From: Streptomyces parvulus
GTDB taxonomy: Bacteria > Actinomycetota > Actinomycetes > Streptomycetales > Streptomycetaceae
Assembly: GCF_014648855.1 (NCBI RefSeq)
Contig: NZ_BMRX01000009.1
Location: 248,001-312,000, forward strand
Reading direction: 5' to 3'
Length of the DNA: 64,000 nucleotides
Part shown: positions 51,317-60,601 of the stretch, one piece after another
Position numbering within the stretch: the first letter of the stretch is position 1
Layout: every line of letters begins with the position of its first letter
Translations under genes and position numbers: made by a program
Notes under the pieces: model-generated
Told to the model about the DNA's origin: nothing
Databases searched by the model: none
The model's input: the letters and a program-made list of their open reading frames with translations, nothing else

Positions 51317-54300
51317 TCAGCCCGCTGCCGCGACGCCGTCGCGCCAGGTCGGCAGCAGTTCGTCGAGCAGCGCCTCGGTGCGCGGCGGCAGCCCGCGCGC
51401 CCCGCTGCGGCCGATGAGGTCGGCGGCGAGGGCGCGCAGCCGGTCGGCGTCGTCGGTGGCGTGCGTGGCGCGCAGCAGCTCGTGCCACAGGCGCTCGTCG
51501 GCCGGGGCCGTGCGCAGCGCGGCGTTCAGCGCCTCGATGGCCTTCTCCGCGCGGTCGCGCTCCAGGTGGAACTCGGAGAGCGCGAGCCCGGTGTCCGCGA
51601 CCAGCAGCGGCAGCTGGGCGTCGATGATCTCGTGGGTGAGCCAGCGGTAGCGGCCCTCGGGCCGGTCGGCGAGCAGCGGCCCGCGCACCAGCACCAGCGC
51701 GTCGGTGAGCAGCCGGCCGCGCACCTGGCGGCTGTCGACGCCGCGGCCCTGGGTGGCCTCGTAGTAGAGGGAGCGCAGGACGTCGAGGTCGGAGACGACG
51801 GACTTGGCGAGCGTGAGCCGGCCGGTGGCGTCGGTGCCGAGCCGCGGCGTGCCGTCCGGGTCGCTGCCCAGCCAGGCCCGCAGCCGCTCCAGGAGCGCGT
51901 CGCGCACGTCCTCGGTCACGCCCCGCGGCCACAGCGCGGAGGCCAGCACGCGCGGGTGGACACCCTCGCGGTGCAGCAGGAGCAGCGCCAGCGCCTCGTG
52001 CAGCTGCGCGCTGCGCTCGCCGTCGGGCGCGTCCAGGCCGATGATCTCGTACGACCCGACCAGCCGCGCGTACACCGCGGGCCGCCCCTGCTCGCTGATG
52101 TCGACGAGGAACGGCGGGGTGTTGGCCGGTCCGCCGGGGCCGCGCTCGGGGTCGGCGTCACTGAACAGCTCGACCACGGCCCGCTGCTGCGCGACCGGCA
52201 GCAGCTGCGCCTCCAGCTCGAGCCCGAGGAGCGGGGCGAGCAGCTTCCCGTCCCCGGTGATCTCCATCTCCCAGGCGGCGCCCGGCAGATCGGTCCCGCC
52301 GGTGCCGACGAGGTAGCCGATGCCCAGGCGGCCCGCGTCGGCGGCGAGTTCGGCGAGGCGCAGGGCGTCCTCGTCGGACGGCTGTGCGGCGAGCAGGACG
52401 AGGTGCGGCGCCCAACGCGTGTGCTGGGCGGGCCCGGTGCGGCCGGTGAGCACGGAGTCGTGCCCGGCGGCGCCGAGCGCGCCGCGCCGCTGGCGGGTCT
52501 CGGCGGACATGGTCTCGAAGAGGTCCTCGAAGCCGTCGAGGTGCCGTATGCGGTTGGGCGCGAGCGGCGTGAGGTCGTCGCCGAAGCCGACCAGCGTGAT
52601 GGTCATGCGGTCCGACCAGCCGTTGGTGGCCAGCTCGGCGGCGACCGACGCGAACACGGCGGCCCGGTCCTGCTCCGCGCCGCTCAGCGATACGAGGCCG
52701 GGCACGGCCTCCAGGTTGAGCAGCAGCCGGGAGTCGTCCATGGTGCCGAGGCTGACGAGGCCGGGGTAGGGGGCCGCGGTCTCGGCGTCCTCGTACCGCT
52801 CGGCGTCGGCGCGGGCCAGCATCCAGAAGGTCTGGTCCTGCCCGACCTGCCAGGGCGTCGGCGGCTTCCCGGCGGGCTGGGCGAGCTGCAGGTGGAGGTC
52901 GCCGTTGCCGCCCATCCAGGCCGCGTAGACGACCGGCAGGGGTCGGGACTCGGCGGCGAGGGATGCGGCCAGCCCGCGCAGCGAACGGTCAAGCAGGCGT
53001 ACGCCGTCGGGGTCGGCGCCGACCAGCAGCGCGTCCTGTACGTCCTGGGCGTCGCCGGTCGGGGTGGGCGGCTCCATGCCGCGCCGGCCGCCGACGGCAC
53101 CGAGCGCCGAGTGCCACAGCGCCTGCCGGCGCCGGCGGCCGAGGGCGCCGAGCAGACCGGCGGCGAGCAGCGGGGCGGCGAGCAGGGCCTCGGGGAGCCC
53201 GAAGGAACGCCCGGACTCCTCGGCGGCGGGGGTGGCGTGCTGTCCGCCGGCGGCGGGGCCGGGTGCCGGGGTCGCGGGGGTGACCGGCGTCGCGGGACCG
53301 GGGGCGGGCCGCTGCTCGGGCAGGGAGACGTGGGCGTCCCCGCCTCCCTGGGCTCCGCCACCGCCTTGGGCGTGGTCGCCGCCCGTCCGCGCGTAGTCGC
53401 TGATTTGCTGCTGCACCTGTTCCGAGACGTTCGGCGCCTCGTCGGGCATCTCGACCAGCTCGCCGCCGCGGGCGTCGCCGGGCATCTCCATGATCCAGCC
53501 GGGCCGGATGAGGGACGCCTCGGACAGCTTGGACCCGTCGGGCTGCACGCGGTCCTTGTTCAGCTCGAAGATCTCCTTGTACCGGCGTCCGTCACCGAGG
53601 TGCCGTTCGGCGACCTCCCAGAGGGAGTCGTGGTGGCGCCCCTCGGGGGGCTGGATCCGGTAGTACTTCGTGTCGCCGCTCGCGGCCGTCGCTCCCCCGT
53701 CGGCACGGGCGGCGGCCTGGCCCGCCTGTCCGGCCTGCTCGGCGAGGGCGCTCGCGGTGGAGGCGGCCTGCTCCTGCTGCTGGGCGAAGAGTCCCGGCGT
53801 CTGCTGGGCGGCGGCGACGGCCGGCTTCTGGTTGCCCTCCAGGCTCTGGCCGAGCTGGGACAGGCCCGGGGTGAGGCTCGCGGCGGTGGCGCCGACGAGC
53901 AGCAGGGCGGCGACGAGCTGCCGGGCCAGCAGCTGACTGGGTCCGGATCCCGGCACCCGCCCCGGCACCCCTACGCCGGACAGGGCGGCCTTGACCTCGA
54001 CGAGCACGCAGGCGGTGAACTGGGCCCAGGCGAGCCAGACGATGACGGTGAGGATGTGCAGGAAGGTCTGCACGGTGATCTCGCGCTGGAGCCAGTCCAG
54101 TCCGGGCGCTCCGTCGGGCAGCGGCCAGCCGACCGTCACGGCCAGCGCGAGCGGCACGCCGGCGACCAGCACGAGCAGCACCGCGAACGCGAGGAACGCC
54201 TTGACGAAGTCCCCGAACGAACGCCGCCGCACGCGCACGGGCTGGGGCGTGCGGTTCCTCGGCGCCGCCGGGCCGGCCGAGGGAGCCGTCGAGCTGCTGG

Positions 54301-54328
54301 AGGAGCTTGAGGTGCGGCGTCGCGGCAT
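51317..54328 (-). CDS. Membrane LysM and BTAD-domain protein
   Basis: A 1003-residue protein with an unusual domain order. A basic Ser-rich N-terminus is followed by three helices (FLAFAVLLVLVAGVPLALAV, ILTVIVWLAWAQFTACVLV, LVAALLLVGATAASL). A LysM-like domain occupies about 218-278 (DSLWEVAERHLGDGRRYKEI, LIRPGWIMEMP). Another helix pair near 360-380 (ALLAAPLLAAGLLGAL) leads to a ~600-residue cytoplasmic part. Its end (about 850-990) is a bacterial transcriptional activator domain (LHLERDRAEKAIEALNAALRTAP-type TPR helices) as in SARP and AfsR-like proteins, but no DNA-binding helix was identified with confidence. It precedes the prepilin peptidase by 14 bp. Confidence 0.82.
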   Translation of the reverse strand: MPRRRTSSSSSSSTAPSAGPAAPRNRTPQPVRVRRRSFGDFVKAFLAFAVLLVLVAGVPLALAVTVGWPLPDGAPGLDWLQREITVQTFLHILTVIVWLAWAQFTACVLVEVKAALSGVGVPGRVPGSGPSQLLARQLVAALLLVGATAASLTPGLSQLGQSLEGNQKPAVAAAQQTPGLFAQQQEQAASTASALAEQAGQAGQAAARADGGATAASGDTKYYRIQPPEGRHHDSLWEVAERHLGDGRRYKEIFELNKDRVQPDGSKLSEASLIRPGWIMEMPGDARGGELVEMPDEAPNVSEQVQQQISDYARTGGDHAQGGGGAQGGGDAHVSLPEQRPAPGPATPVTPATPAPGPAAGGQHATPAAEESGRSFGLPEALLAAPLLAAGLLGALGRRRRQALWHSALGAVGGRRGMEPPTPTGDAQDVQDALLVGADPDGVRLLDRSLRGLAASLAAESRPLPVVYAAWMGGNGDLHLQLAQPAGKPPTPWQVGQDQTFWMLARADAERYEDAETAAPYPGLVSLGTMDDSRLLLNLEAVPGLVSLSGAEQDRAAVFASVAAELATNGWSDRMTITLVGFGDDLTPLAPNRIRHLDGFEDLFETMSAETRQRRGALGAAGHDSVLTGRTGPAQHTRWAPHLVLLAAQPSDEDALRLAELAADAGRLGIGYLVGTGGTDLPGAAWEMEITGDGKLLAPLLGLELEAQLLPVAQQRAVVELFSDADPERGPGGPANTPPFLVDISEQGRPAVYARLVGSYEIIGLDAPDGERSAQLHEALALLLLHREGVHPRVLASALWPRGVTEDVRDALLERLRAWLGSDPDGTPRLGTDATGRLTLAKSVVSDLDVLRSLYYEATQGRGVDSRQVRGRLLTDALVLVRGPLLADRPEGRYRWLTHEIIDAQLPLLVADTGLALSEFHLERDRAEKAIEALNAALRTAPADERLWHELLRATHATDDADRLRALAADLIGRSGARGLPPRTEALLDELLPTWRDGVAAAG

Positions 54329-54607
54329 GGGCGGAGTCCTGGGTCGAGGCCGTGGGCGGCGAAGCCCGCCGGGGCGTTGGGTATGAGGGGTGTGCTGAGC
54401 CTACAGAGATCTTATGGACTGCCGCCGACAGCGTCGAAGGCCCGGTGGAAGAGGGAGGAACAACTTCCGCCCGCTCCACGCCCTTTACCCCCTTTCGTCG
54501 CCCGCCTCTTCACATCCCCCACACAACCCCCCGAAACCGGTCAGGCCCCCCGCACGGCCCACTGATAGCTTCGTTCCCTGTCGCAACGCTTACCCAGGGG
54601 GAACACC

Positions 54608-55261
54608 GTGGCCCGCAGAGCCGTCACCATGACCACCGCCGCCGCCTTCACCGCGACGGCGACCCTGCTCCTGACCGCCTGCGGCGGGGGCGACGAGTCC
54701 TCGCCGGAGGACATCAAGGGGGCGGGGGGCGGGAGCCCTTCGGCGTCGGCGTCGGCGTCTTCCTCTACGCCGCCCGGCGTTGACCGTCCGGTGGTCAAGC
54801 TGCCGAGTAGCTTCGAGTTGACCTTCGAGGACTGGACGAGCGGAGACGCTCGGGAGCAGGCCGTACTCAACGACGCCAAGGAAGAACTACGGGCGGGATA
54901 CGCAGCGATCATCGCCAATGACCCGGACAGTGAAGCCGTCTCGTTCTACGACACCGACTCCGGCCGTGCGCAGAGCAAGAAGTGGATCAAGTCGTACACG
55001 GACAAGAACGTAACGGTCATCGGCAAGCTGCCGGTCTTCTATCCCAAGGTAACCCTGCTCAAGGACGGCACCACGGCCTCTCTTGGCTACTGCACCGACG
55101 AGAGCGAGGCACGCACCAAGCACCGGAAGACCGGCCAGGTCGAAGGCAACGCCCCGGAGATGGACCCCGAGGTCTACTACCTGGTCACGCTGCGAAAGAG
55201 CAGCGAGGGCGTGTGGCAGAACTCGTCCGTCCGCTCGGAGCGGGGGAAGTGCGCGAAGTGA
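54608..55261 (+). CDS. Lipoprotein of unknown function
   Basis: A 217-residue exported lipoprotein; lipobox LTAC with Cys at about residue 25 after a short basic and hydrophobic leader. The mature part begins with a Ser/Ala-rich linker and then a ~150-residue domain (SFELTFEDWTSGDAREQAVL, AGYAAIIANDPDSEAVSFYD, KNVTVIGKLPVFYPKVTLLK) resembling small lipoproteins common in streptomycetes. GTG start at 54608 has an AGGGGGAA leader. The next gene starts within its stop codon (GTGA), so the pair is co-translated. Confidence 0.82.
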   Translation: MARRAVTMTTAAAFTATATLLLTACGGGDESSPEDIKGAGGGSPSASASASSSTPPGVDRPVVKLPSSFELTFEDWTSGDAREQAVLNDAKEELRAGYAAIIANDPDSEAVSFYDTDSGRAQSKKWIKSYTDKNVTVIGKLPVFYPKVTLLKDGTTASLGYCTDESEARTKHRKTGQVEGNAPEMDPEVYYLVTLRKSSEGVWQNSSVRSERGKCAK

Positions 55262-56307
55262 GGGCTCGACACAAGGCGCTGCCCGTGCTCGCCTCATCCG
55301 TGGCCACGGCACTCTGCTGCACTGCACCTGCTCACGCCTTCGGCGGCTCCGACACGAGGGGCGAGGCCGAGGGCAAGGAGCTGACGGCTTCGGCCCAGCA
55401 CACCAGCATCAAGGTCACGCAGGTGAGCGGCCCCACTGGCGGCCAGCGGGGAAGCCTGAACGCGACCGATGTCAACTGGGAGCCCCCGCCGTGCTGGTAC
55501 GAGCCGGTGTTCACTCCCGAGCAGTTGAAGGACTTCGCGGAGAACGACGGCGGCGGCGACGTCAGCATCCGCCAGGGCTGGTACGGCTCCAAGCTGTGGA
55601 CCGACCACTTCAAGGACGGCAAGGACGCGCCCAACTACTTCGGCACGCCGTCGACCGCGAAGGGCTACAAGGACTACAACCTCGGCGAGAAGGGCTACTT
55701 CTGGCGCGGCGTCGCCCCGAGCCTGTCGGCTCTCGACGACACGTCCCTGTGCAACCGGCTGATGTTCTGGCAGGACGCCGGCCAGATCCCCGACGTGCCG
55801 AACGCCCCGACACCGCGGACCCTCGCGGAGTACGCCTACGACAAGGTCGAGGTCCCCGCCACCAAGATCGAGGCGAAGCCGGCTGCCAAGTCCACCGTCA
55901 ACCTGCCCACCTGGGTCTGGCTGGACAAGGGCACCTTCAAGGACGTCAAGGTCCGCGCCGAACTGCCCAACACCGGCCTGTGGGCGGAAACGACCGCCAA
56001 GCCGGTCGCCCTGCACCTGGACCCCGGCACGGAGGACGCCGAGACCTTCCCCGCGTCCGGCGACTGCGAGATCAACGCCGACGGCTCCATCGGCACGCCG
56101 TACGCGAAGGGCAAGTCCGACGAGACCCCGCCCTGCGGCATCCGCTACCTGCGCGCCTCGGACGGGCAGCCGTACCAGCTGAAGGCGTCGATCACCTGGG
56201 ACATCTCCTGGCAGGGCACGGGCGGAGCGGCGGGCGACCTCCCCGACGGCACCTTCGAGACGACACAGGACATGGACGTCCAGGAGATCCAGTCCATCAA
56301 CCGCTGA
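55258..56307 (+). CDS. Secreted protein of unknown function
   Basis: A 349-residue protein with a Sec signal peptide (KALPVLASSVATALCCTAPAHA, cut after AHA). The mature region has a Trp-rich part (NWEPPPCWYEPVFTPEQ, DVSIRQGWYGSKLW) and later a beta-rich part with STVNLPTWVWLDKGTF, ALHLDPGTED and ITWDISWQG. This layout is common in actinobacterial exported proteins found next to small lipoproteins but has no assigned function. GTG 55258 overlaps the upstream stop by 4 nt, with GGGGGAAG ahead of it; downstream it meets a pseudogene remnant on the other strand. Confidence 0.82.
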   Translation: MRARHKALPVLASSVATALCCTAPAHAFGGSDTRGEAEGKELTASAQHTSIKVTQVSGPTGGQRGSLNATDVNWEPPPCWYEPVFTPEQLKDFAENDGGGDVSIRQGWYGSKLWTDHFKDGKDAPNYFGTPSTAKGYKDYNLGEKGYFWRGVAPSLSALDDTSLCNRLMFWQDAGQIPDVPNAPTPRTLAEYAYDKVEVPATKIEAKPAAKSTVNLPTWVWLDKGTFKDVKVRAELPNTGLWAETTAKPVALHLDPGTEDAETFPASGDCEINADGSIGTPYAKGKSDETPPCGIRYLRASDGQPYQLKASITWDISWQGTGGAAGDLPDGTFETTQDMDVQEIQSINR

Positions 56308-56397
56308 AGACGTCCTCGGCCCGCTCGACCGTCAGCGCACGCCGCGCCAGGACTTCGAGCTGGTCGAGGTCATAGCGGTCGAGCTGGGCATCAGGCC
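56304..56397 (-). pseudogene. C-terminal remnant of a second Rpn-like gene
   Basis: The minus strand just beyond the stop of the decayed Rpn-type gene encodes about 31 residues (DAQLDRYDLDQLEVLARRAL and then TVERAEDVFS) that parallel that gene's own end (CTDLNQLKVWSQRAV, HVTRAEDLFS). It has no start and is cut by the end of the secreted-protein gene. It looks like the tail of a tandem paralogue that has otherwise been lost. Confidence 0.7.
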
Positions 56398-57184
56398 CGC
56401 CCTTCGCTGAACAGATCCTCCGCGCGAGTGACGTGCACGGCCCGCTGGGACCAGACCTTGAGCTGGTTCAGGTCCGTGCATGTGAGCACACGCTCCCGCA
56501 CGGCGCCGGGCACGGGGATGCCCCGCCACTCCAGAATCTCCAGCGTGATCTCGGAACGATCCTCGGCCCGCCCCTCCTCGCGGCCCGTCACACGACCCTC
56601 AACCCGTCCTTCCTCACGGACCTTCTCGGCCACCGGGTTGTTGAAGAAGTAGCGGATCTCCGACATCAGGTCCCTCCAGAGGTCCTTGGCCCGGGGATCG
56701 CCCAGGCACGATTCGATGAGCTGTCCGAACACCGCCGCGCTCTCGCCGTCGACGGTCCGCAGGGCGAAAGCCAACGGTTCCAGTATGGCGGCGGCCCGTG
56801 GGCCCCGCCCGTGCGTCATGGCCGACAGCACGGCGAGCGGAACGTCCCTCTCGGCCTCCAGCTACTCGCGATCGCCGGCACGTTGCCCGGACCGATCACC
56901 AACGGCCGCACCGTCAGCGAATCCCAGCCGGGCAGCCCGCGCCGGATGGGCCGCGCCGCCCAGCGCGCGGTCGCGCTGCTCTGCGTGATCACGACGAGCA
57001 CGGGCTCACAGCAGTGTGTCACCCGCCGTTCGACGGGCTCGATCTCCGTGACGTCGGTGTTCAGCACCGCGAAGTCACGCGGTTCGGGGAACGGAACACG
57101 CAGGACGTTCTGGAACGCCCGCGTGAGCAGTGCCGGATCCTTCTGGAAGACCCAGTGCAACGCCTCGTGCGACGAGCTGACCAT
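56391..57184 (-). pseudogene. Decayed Rpn/YhgA-type nuclease family gene
   Basis: Two fragments of one gene. The 5' part (57184 down to about 56860) begins MVSSSHEALHWVFQKDPALL and contains EIEPVERRV joined directly to ITQSSATARWAARPIR; related genes have roughly 60 more residues between them, so an internal deletion is likely. After GPGNVPAI the frame shifts near 56855; the other frame then reads EAERDVPLAVLSAMTHGRG and continues to the stop at 56391 with a Glu/Arg-rich stretch (VREEGRVEGRVTGREEGRAE) and RAEDLFS. Intact family members are about 290 residues and related to PD-(D/E)XK recombination-promoting nucleases. Confidence 0.78.
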
Positions 57185-57217
57185 CGGCTCTCCTTCCTGT
57201 ACTACGCGATCAACGCG

Positions 57218-57643
57218 CTACGCCGCGACGAGGTCACACCACACGTACTTGCCCCGGTTTCCGTCCCTGGCCAGCGGCTGCCACCCCCACAGGTCGGCGC
57301 ACGCCCGCACGAGCGCGAGCCCGCGCCCCTCCTCCGCGTCCGCGAGCGCCTCGAAGGCCGTCGGCGGCTCGGGCGGTCCCGGATCGGCGTCCCACGCCCC
57401 GATCCGCAGCACGCCGGCCACCCATCGCACACGCAGCGCGGCGGGGCCCGTGGTGTGCCGTACGGCGTTGGAGACCAGCTCGGTGGCGAGCAGTTCGGCG
57501 GTGTCCACGAGGCGGATGAGGCCGTGCATGGTGAGGATCAGGCGGAGGGTGCGGCGGCAGACGGTGACGGCACGTAGGTCGTTCGGGATGTACAGGGTGT
57601 ACTCCCAGGGGGTGGCCGGGTCGACGGGATCGGTTTCGGGCAT
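57218..57643 (-). CDS. ATP-binding protein (HATPase_c, anti-sigma-factor kinase-like)
   Basis: A 141-residue protein with the RsbW/SpoIIAB-type histidine-kinase-like ATPase fold. N-box LLATELVSNAVRHT, G1 box as IGAWDADPGPPEPP (the D in D-x-G), and G2 region EEGRGLALVRACADLWGW are present. In streptomycetes such single-domain ATPases occur in WhiJ/AbaA-like loci together with an XRE regulator and a DUF397 protein, as here. ATG 57643 has GGAG 7 bp upstream. The gene runs away from the regulator gene at 57856, sharing a 212-bp promoter region. Confidence 0.88.
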   Translation of the reverse strand: MPETDPVDPATPWEYTLYIPNDLRAVTVCRRTLRLILTMHGLIRLVDTAELLATELVSNAVRHTTGPAALRVRWVAGVLRIGAWDADPGPPEPPTAFEALADAEEGRGLALVRACADLWGWQPLARDGNRGKYVWCDLVAA

Positions 57644-57855
57644 GGCTGAACTCCGTTTCACAAGAGGGACATTGACCGGTGGCATCGCCGCAGCCGTCAC
57701 CACCAGGACGGCGCGGTGCACTTCCAACCGTGGACAGCACAGCGTGTGCGTCACATCACTGAAGGTAGGGCAAAAATTTTTCCCCGTGCAAGCCATTGCC
57801 CTAATCTGACCCCGTAAGCGGTACAGCAATGGGTGAGTTGAGGTCCGGAGGGCAC

Positions 57856-58707
57856 GTGGCGCCAAGGAACCGACCGACGGCGCGTCAGGTACGTCTGGGC
57901 ACCGAGTTGCGCAGGCTGCGGGAGGCAGCCGGCCTCAAGGCTCGCGAAGTGGCGGGGCTGCTCAGCTCGACCTCAGCACAGATGAGCCAGGTCGAGGCCG
58001 GATTCGCCGGCGCGAGCGAAGAGCGCGTGCGCCGACTGGCCGCTCACTACGCCTGCGCGGACGATGCCCTCGTCGAGGCTCTGGTGACGATGGCCACCGG
58101 CCGCTCCACCGGCTGGTGGGACGACTTCCGAGGTGTCCTGCCCCCGGTCTTCCTGGACGTCGCCGAGCTGGAACACCACGCGACCTTCCTGCACGAGGTC
58201 GTGATCACGCACGTACCCGGCCTCCTACAGACCCCGGATTACGCCCGCGCCGTCTTCGGATACATGGTTCCGGAGCTGCCAAACAGCGAGCTGACGCCCC
58301 GAGTCGAACACCGCATGAGACGCCGTGCCGTGATCGACCGCGACCCGCCCGTTCCCTACGAGACCATCGTCCACGAGGCCGCACTGCGCATCCGCGTGGG
58401 CGACCGCGCGGTGTCCCGCGCCCAGCTCCGAAGGGTCCTGGACGAGTCGGAGAACGAGCACATCACCGTGCGCGTGGTCCCCTTCGACACCGACCACTTC
58501 GCGGGTGCCGGCGCGGCCATGATGCATGTGGGCGGTCCACTCCCCATCCTGGACACCGTCCTTCGCGACTCCCCCAGCGGCACGGCGTTCCTCGACGCCC
58601 AATCCCAACTTGAGCGCTTCCGAACGCTCTTTCGTAAAGTGGGTGAAGCGGCACTCGACCCCATCCGAACACGGGACTTCATCCACAAGCTGGCGAGGGA
58701 ACTGTGA
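57856..58707 (+). CDS. XRE-family regulator with DUF5753 (WhiJ/Scr1-like)
   Basis: A 283-residue DNA-binding protein. The helix-turn-helix is at about residues 15-70 (LGTELRRLREAAGLKAREVA, SSTSAQMSQVEAG); the rest is the DUF5753 ligand/partner domain (LEHHATFLHEVVITHVPGLL, QTPDYARAVF, RRRAVIDRDPP, ENEHITVRVVPF, FRTLFRKVGEAALDP). GTG 57856 is favoured by GGAGGG 5 bp upstream; ATG 57829 in frame is the alternative. The DUF397 gene follows 10 bp later. These pairs act as regulator/small-partner modules, some affecting development, and have been proposed as toxin-antitoxin-like. Confidence 0.92.
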   Translation: MAPRNRPTARQVRLGTELRRLREAAGLKAREVAGLLSSTSAQMSQVEAGFAGASEERVRRLAAHYACADDALVEALVTMATGRSTGWWDDFRGVLPPVFLDVAELEHHATFLHEVVITHVPGLLQTPDYARAVFGYMVPELPNSELTPRVEHRMRRRAVIDRDPPVPYETIVHEAALRIRVGDRAVSRAQLRRVLDESENEHITVRVVPFDTDHFAGAGAAMMHVGGPLPILDTVLRDSPSGTAFLDAQSQLERFRTLFRKVGEAALDPIRTRDFIHKLAREL

Positions 58708-58717
58708 GGCACCGCAC

Positions 58718-58909
58718 GTGACCGGACCCATCAACTGGCGGAAGTCCTCGTACTCCGAGGGCGGCGACGGCAACACCTGCGTGGAGATCGCCCCACTGCG
58801 CAGCCGCGTGGCGATACGCGACTCCAAGAACCCCACCCACGGCACCCTGACCGTCCCGCTCGCCTCCTTCACCGCACTCGTGCGGAGCCTCAAGACGCCG
58901 GCCACCTGA
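58718..58909 (+). CDS. DUF397 small protein
   Basis: A 63-residue protein with the typical DUF397 pattern: INWRKSSYSEGGDGNTCVEIA, then RVAIRDSKNP and a C-terminal helix ASFTALVRSLK. GTG 58718 begins 10 bp after the regulator's stop with a short CACCGCAC leader. Proteins of this family, such as in WhiJ-like loci, bind and modulate the paired XRE regulator. Confidence 0.92.
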   Translation: MTGPINWRKSSYSEGGDGNTCVEIAPLRSRVAIRDSKNPTHGTLTVPLASFTALVRSLKTPAT

Positions 58910-58985
58910 GCCCCGGGAACACGTGCGCTAAGTTCATACGCGCGTTCTGAACGCAACGCATCGCACGTGTACGGGGGAGAACACG

Positions 58986-60578
58986 GTGTCGCACAGGCCC
59001 ACGGACTGGCACGTACTCGACCTGGAGAGCGACCCGACGCCGGGCGACCCGCAACGCATACGCAAACTCGCCGGCACCCTGCACGGCTTCGCCGACGACG
59101 TGGGCGACGTACTGCGTGATCTCAAGGGCATCGCCAAGGAGGAGGAGATCCTCTCCTGGGCGGGCAAGACCGCGGCCGTGTTTGCGGAGGAGTTCGGGGA
59201 CGCGCCGAAGAAGCTGCGCAAGCTGAAGAAGTCGTACAACCTGGCGGGCGACGCGCTGACGACGTTCTGGCCCGACCTCCAGGACGCCCAGGACAAGGCC
59301 GACAAGGCGCTGCGCGACGGCCGCAAGGCACGTGAGGAACTGACCACCGCCCAGACCGCGCTGACCGGCGCCGACGACTGGGTCCGCAGGGCGACGGAGA
59401 AAACTGACTCGTACGACCCCGCCAAGAACGGCGGCAAGGACGTCCCCAAGCCCGACGAGGCCGACGTCCGCCGCGCGACCCGCGACGCCCAGCACGCGAA
59501 GGCCCGCCAAGCGGCGGCGGAGCGGAACGTCGAGAGCGCGCAGACCGCGCTGGACGCGGCCAAGAAGCTCGCCGGCCAGGCCAAGGGCCTGCGCGAGGAG
59601 GCCGCCCGGCGGACCGTGACCAAACTCCAGGAAGCCTCCGACGCCGGAATTCCGAACCGGCACTGGTGGGAGGAGATCGGCGACTGGGTCACCGACAACT
59701 GGGACGAGATCGTCACCATATGCAAGTGGGTCGTCACGATCGTCGGCATCATCGTGATGATCGTCGGCGGCCCGCTGGGGTGGCTGGTCTTCGCGGCGGC
59801 GCTCGTCGTGATGGCGGACACGATACGAAAAGTCATCAAGGGCGAGGCCGGTTGGGGTGATCTCCTATGGGCGGCCCTGGACTGCATACCTGCCACGAAG
59901 GGCTTCACCAGCCTCGCCAAGCTCGGCAAGCTCTGGAAGGCGGGCGGTCTCAAGGCACTCGGCGCCGGATTCATGGGCGGGATCGGCGGCGGCCTAAAGA
60001 ATTTGGCGGCCGGGGTAAGGAGCGGTGGCTCCGGGCTCAAGAATCTCTTTTTCCGCACCATGGGGAAGGGGCACCCGGAGCGAACCGGGTCGAAAATCCC
60101 TGCTCCACCCAAGCATCTGGGCGACGATGCACTGGCTTCAGGAATGCCCATTTACCATGGCGACGACATACTTGCCATTGGGTACGACAGCTCAACACTT
60201 CGGAACTTCCAGGTAGCAGAACGCCTGCCAGGGCACCGTGACGCCGTGATCCACGGACTTCGCGACGGCACCTTCCTCGCCGGCGCCGACAATCTTTCCG
60301 GATACCGGGCAGCGGGTGAAACCGTCAACCCGCACCAAGTAGCTGACGCGATTCGTCGTTCGCCCGGCTACGAGGGAGGACCCGTACGTTTGCTATCTTG
60401 TCACAGTGGCGCAATACCCCCCACTGGAATTGCGCCTGCCCAGGAGATGGCGAACATCCTCGGAACCACCGTGAAAGCTCCCACGAACGCCGTGGGCGTG
60501 CCACCCATCGGTGACGGTCCGTTCAAGCCCGCCATCATGGACAACGGAAACTGGCGAACCTTCCTGCCCCTTCTGTGA
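58986..60578 (+). CDS. T7SS-type polymorphic toxin with C-terminal Cys/His (C80-like) domain
   Basis: A 530-residue protein. The N-terminal ~220 residues are helical and resemble WXG/LXG-type secretion domains (LAGTLHGFADDVGDVLRDLK, SWAGKTAAVFAEEF, long coiled coil RRATRDAQHAKARQAAAERN). Next are a WWEEIGDWVTDNWDE pre-linker and a hydrophobic segment at ~247-277. The C-terminal ~130 residues carry AVIHGLRDGTFLAG (His423) and VRLLSCHSG (Cys472), the His and Cys positions of caspase-like peptidases of the C80/CPD group. DNA from ~59,990 is less GC-rich than the rest, as is common for exchanged toxin tips. GTG 58986 has GGGGGAGA upstream. A protease function is inferred. Confidence 0.75.
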   Translation: MSHRPTDWHVLDLESDPTPGDPQRIRKLAGTLHGFADDVGDVLRDLKGIAKEEEILSWAGKTAAVFAEEFGDAPKKLRKLKKSYNLAGDALTTFWPDLQDAQDKADKALRDGRKAREELTTAQTALTGADDWVRRATEKTDSYDPAKNGGKDVPKPDEADVRRATRDAQHAKARQAAAERNVESAQTALDAAKKLAGQAKGLREEAARRTVTKLQEASDAGIPNRHWWEEIGDWVTDNWDEIVTICKWVVTIVGIIVMIVGGPLGWLVFAAALVVMADTIRKVIKGEAGWGDLLWAALDCIPATKGFTSLAKLGKLWKAGGLKALGAGFMGGIGGGLKNLAAGVRSGGSGLKNLFFRTMGKGHPERTGSKIPAPPKHLGDDALASGMPIYHGDDILAIGYDSSTLRNFQVAERLPGHRDAVIHGLRDGTFLAGADNLSGYRAAGETVNPHQVADAIRRSPGYEGGPVRLLSCHSGAIPPTGIAPAQEMANILGTTVKAPTNAVGVPPIGDGPFKPAIMDNGNWRTFLPLL

Positions 60579-60601
60579 CTTCCCAAGAGCAAGGAAAGAC
60601 A

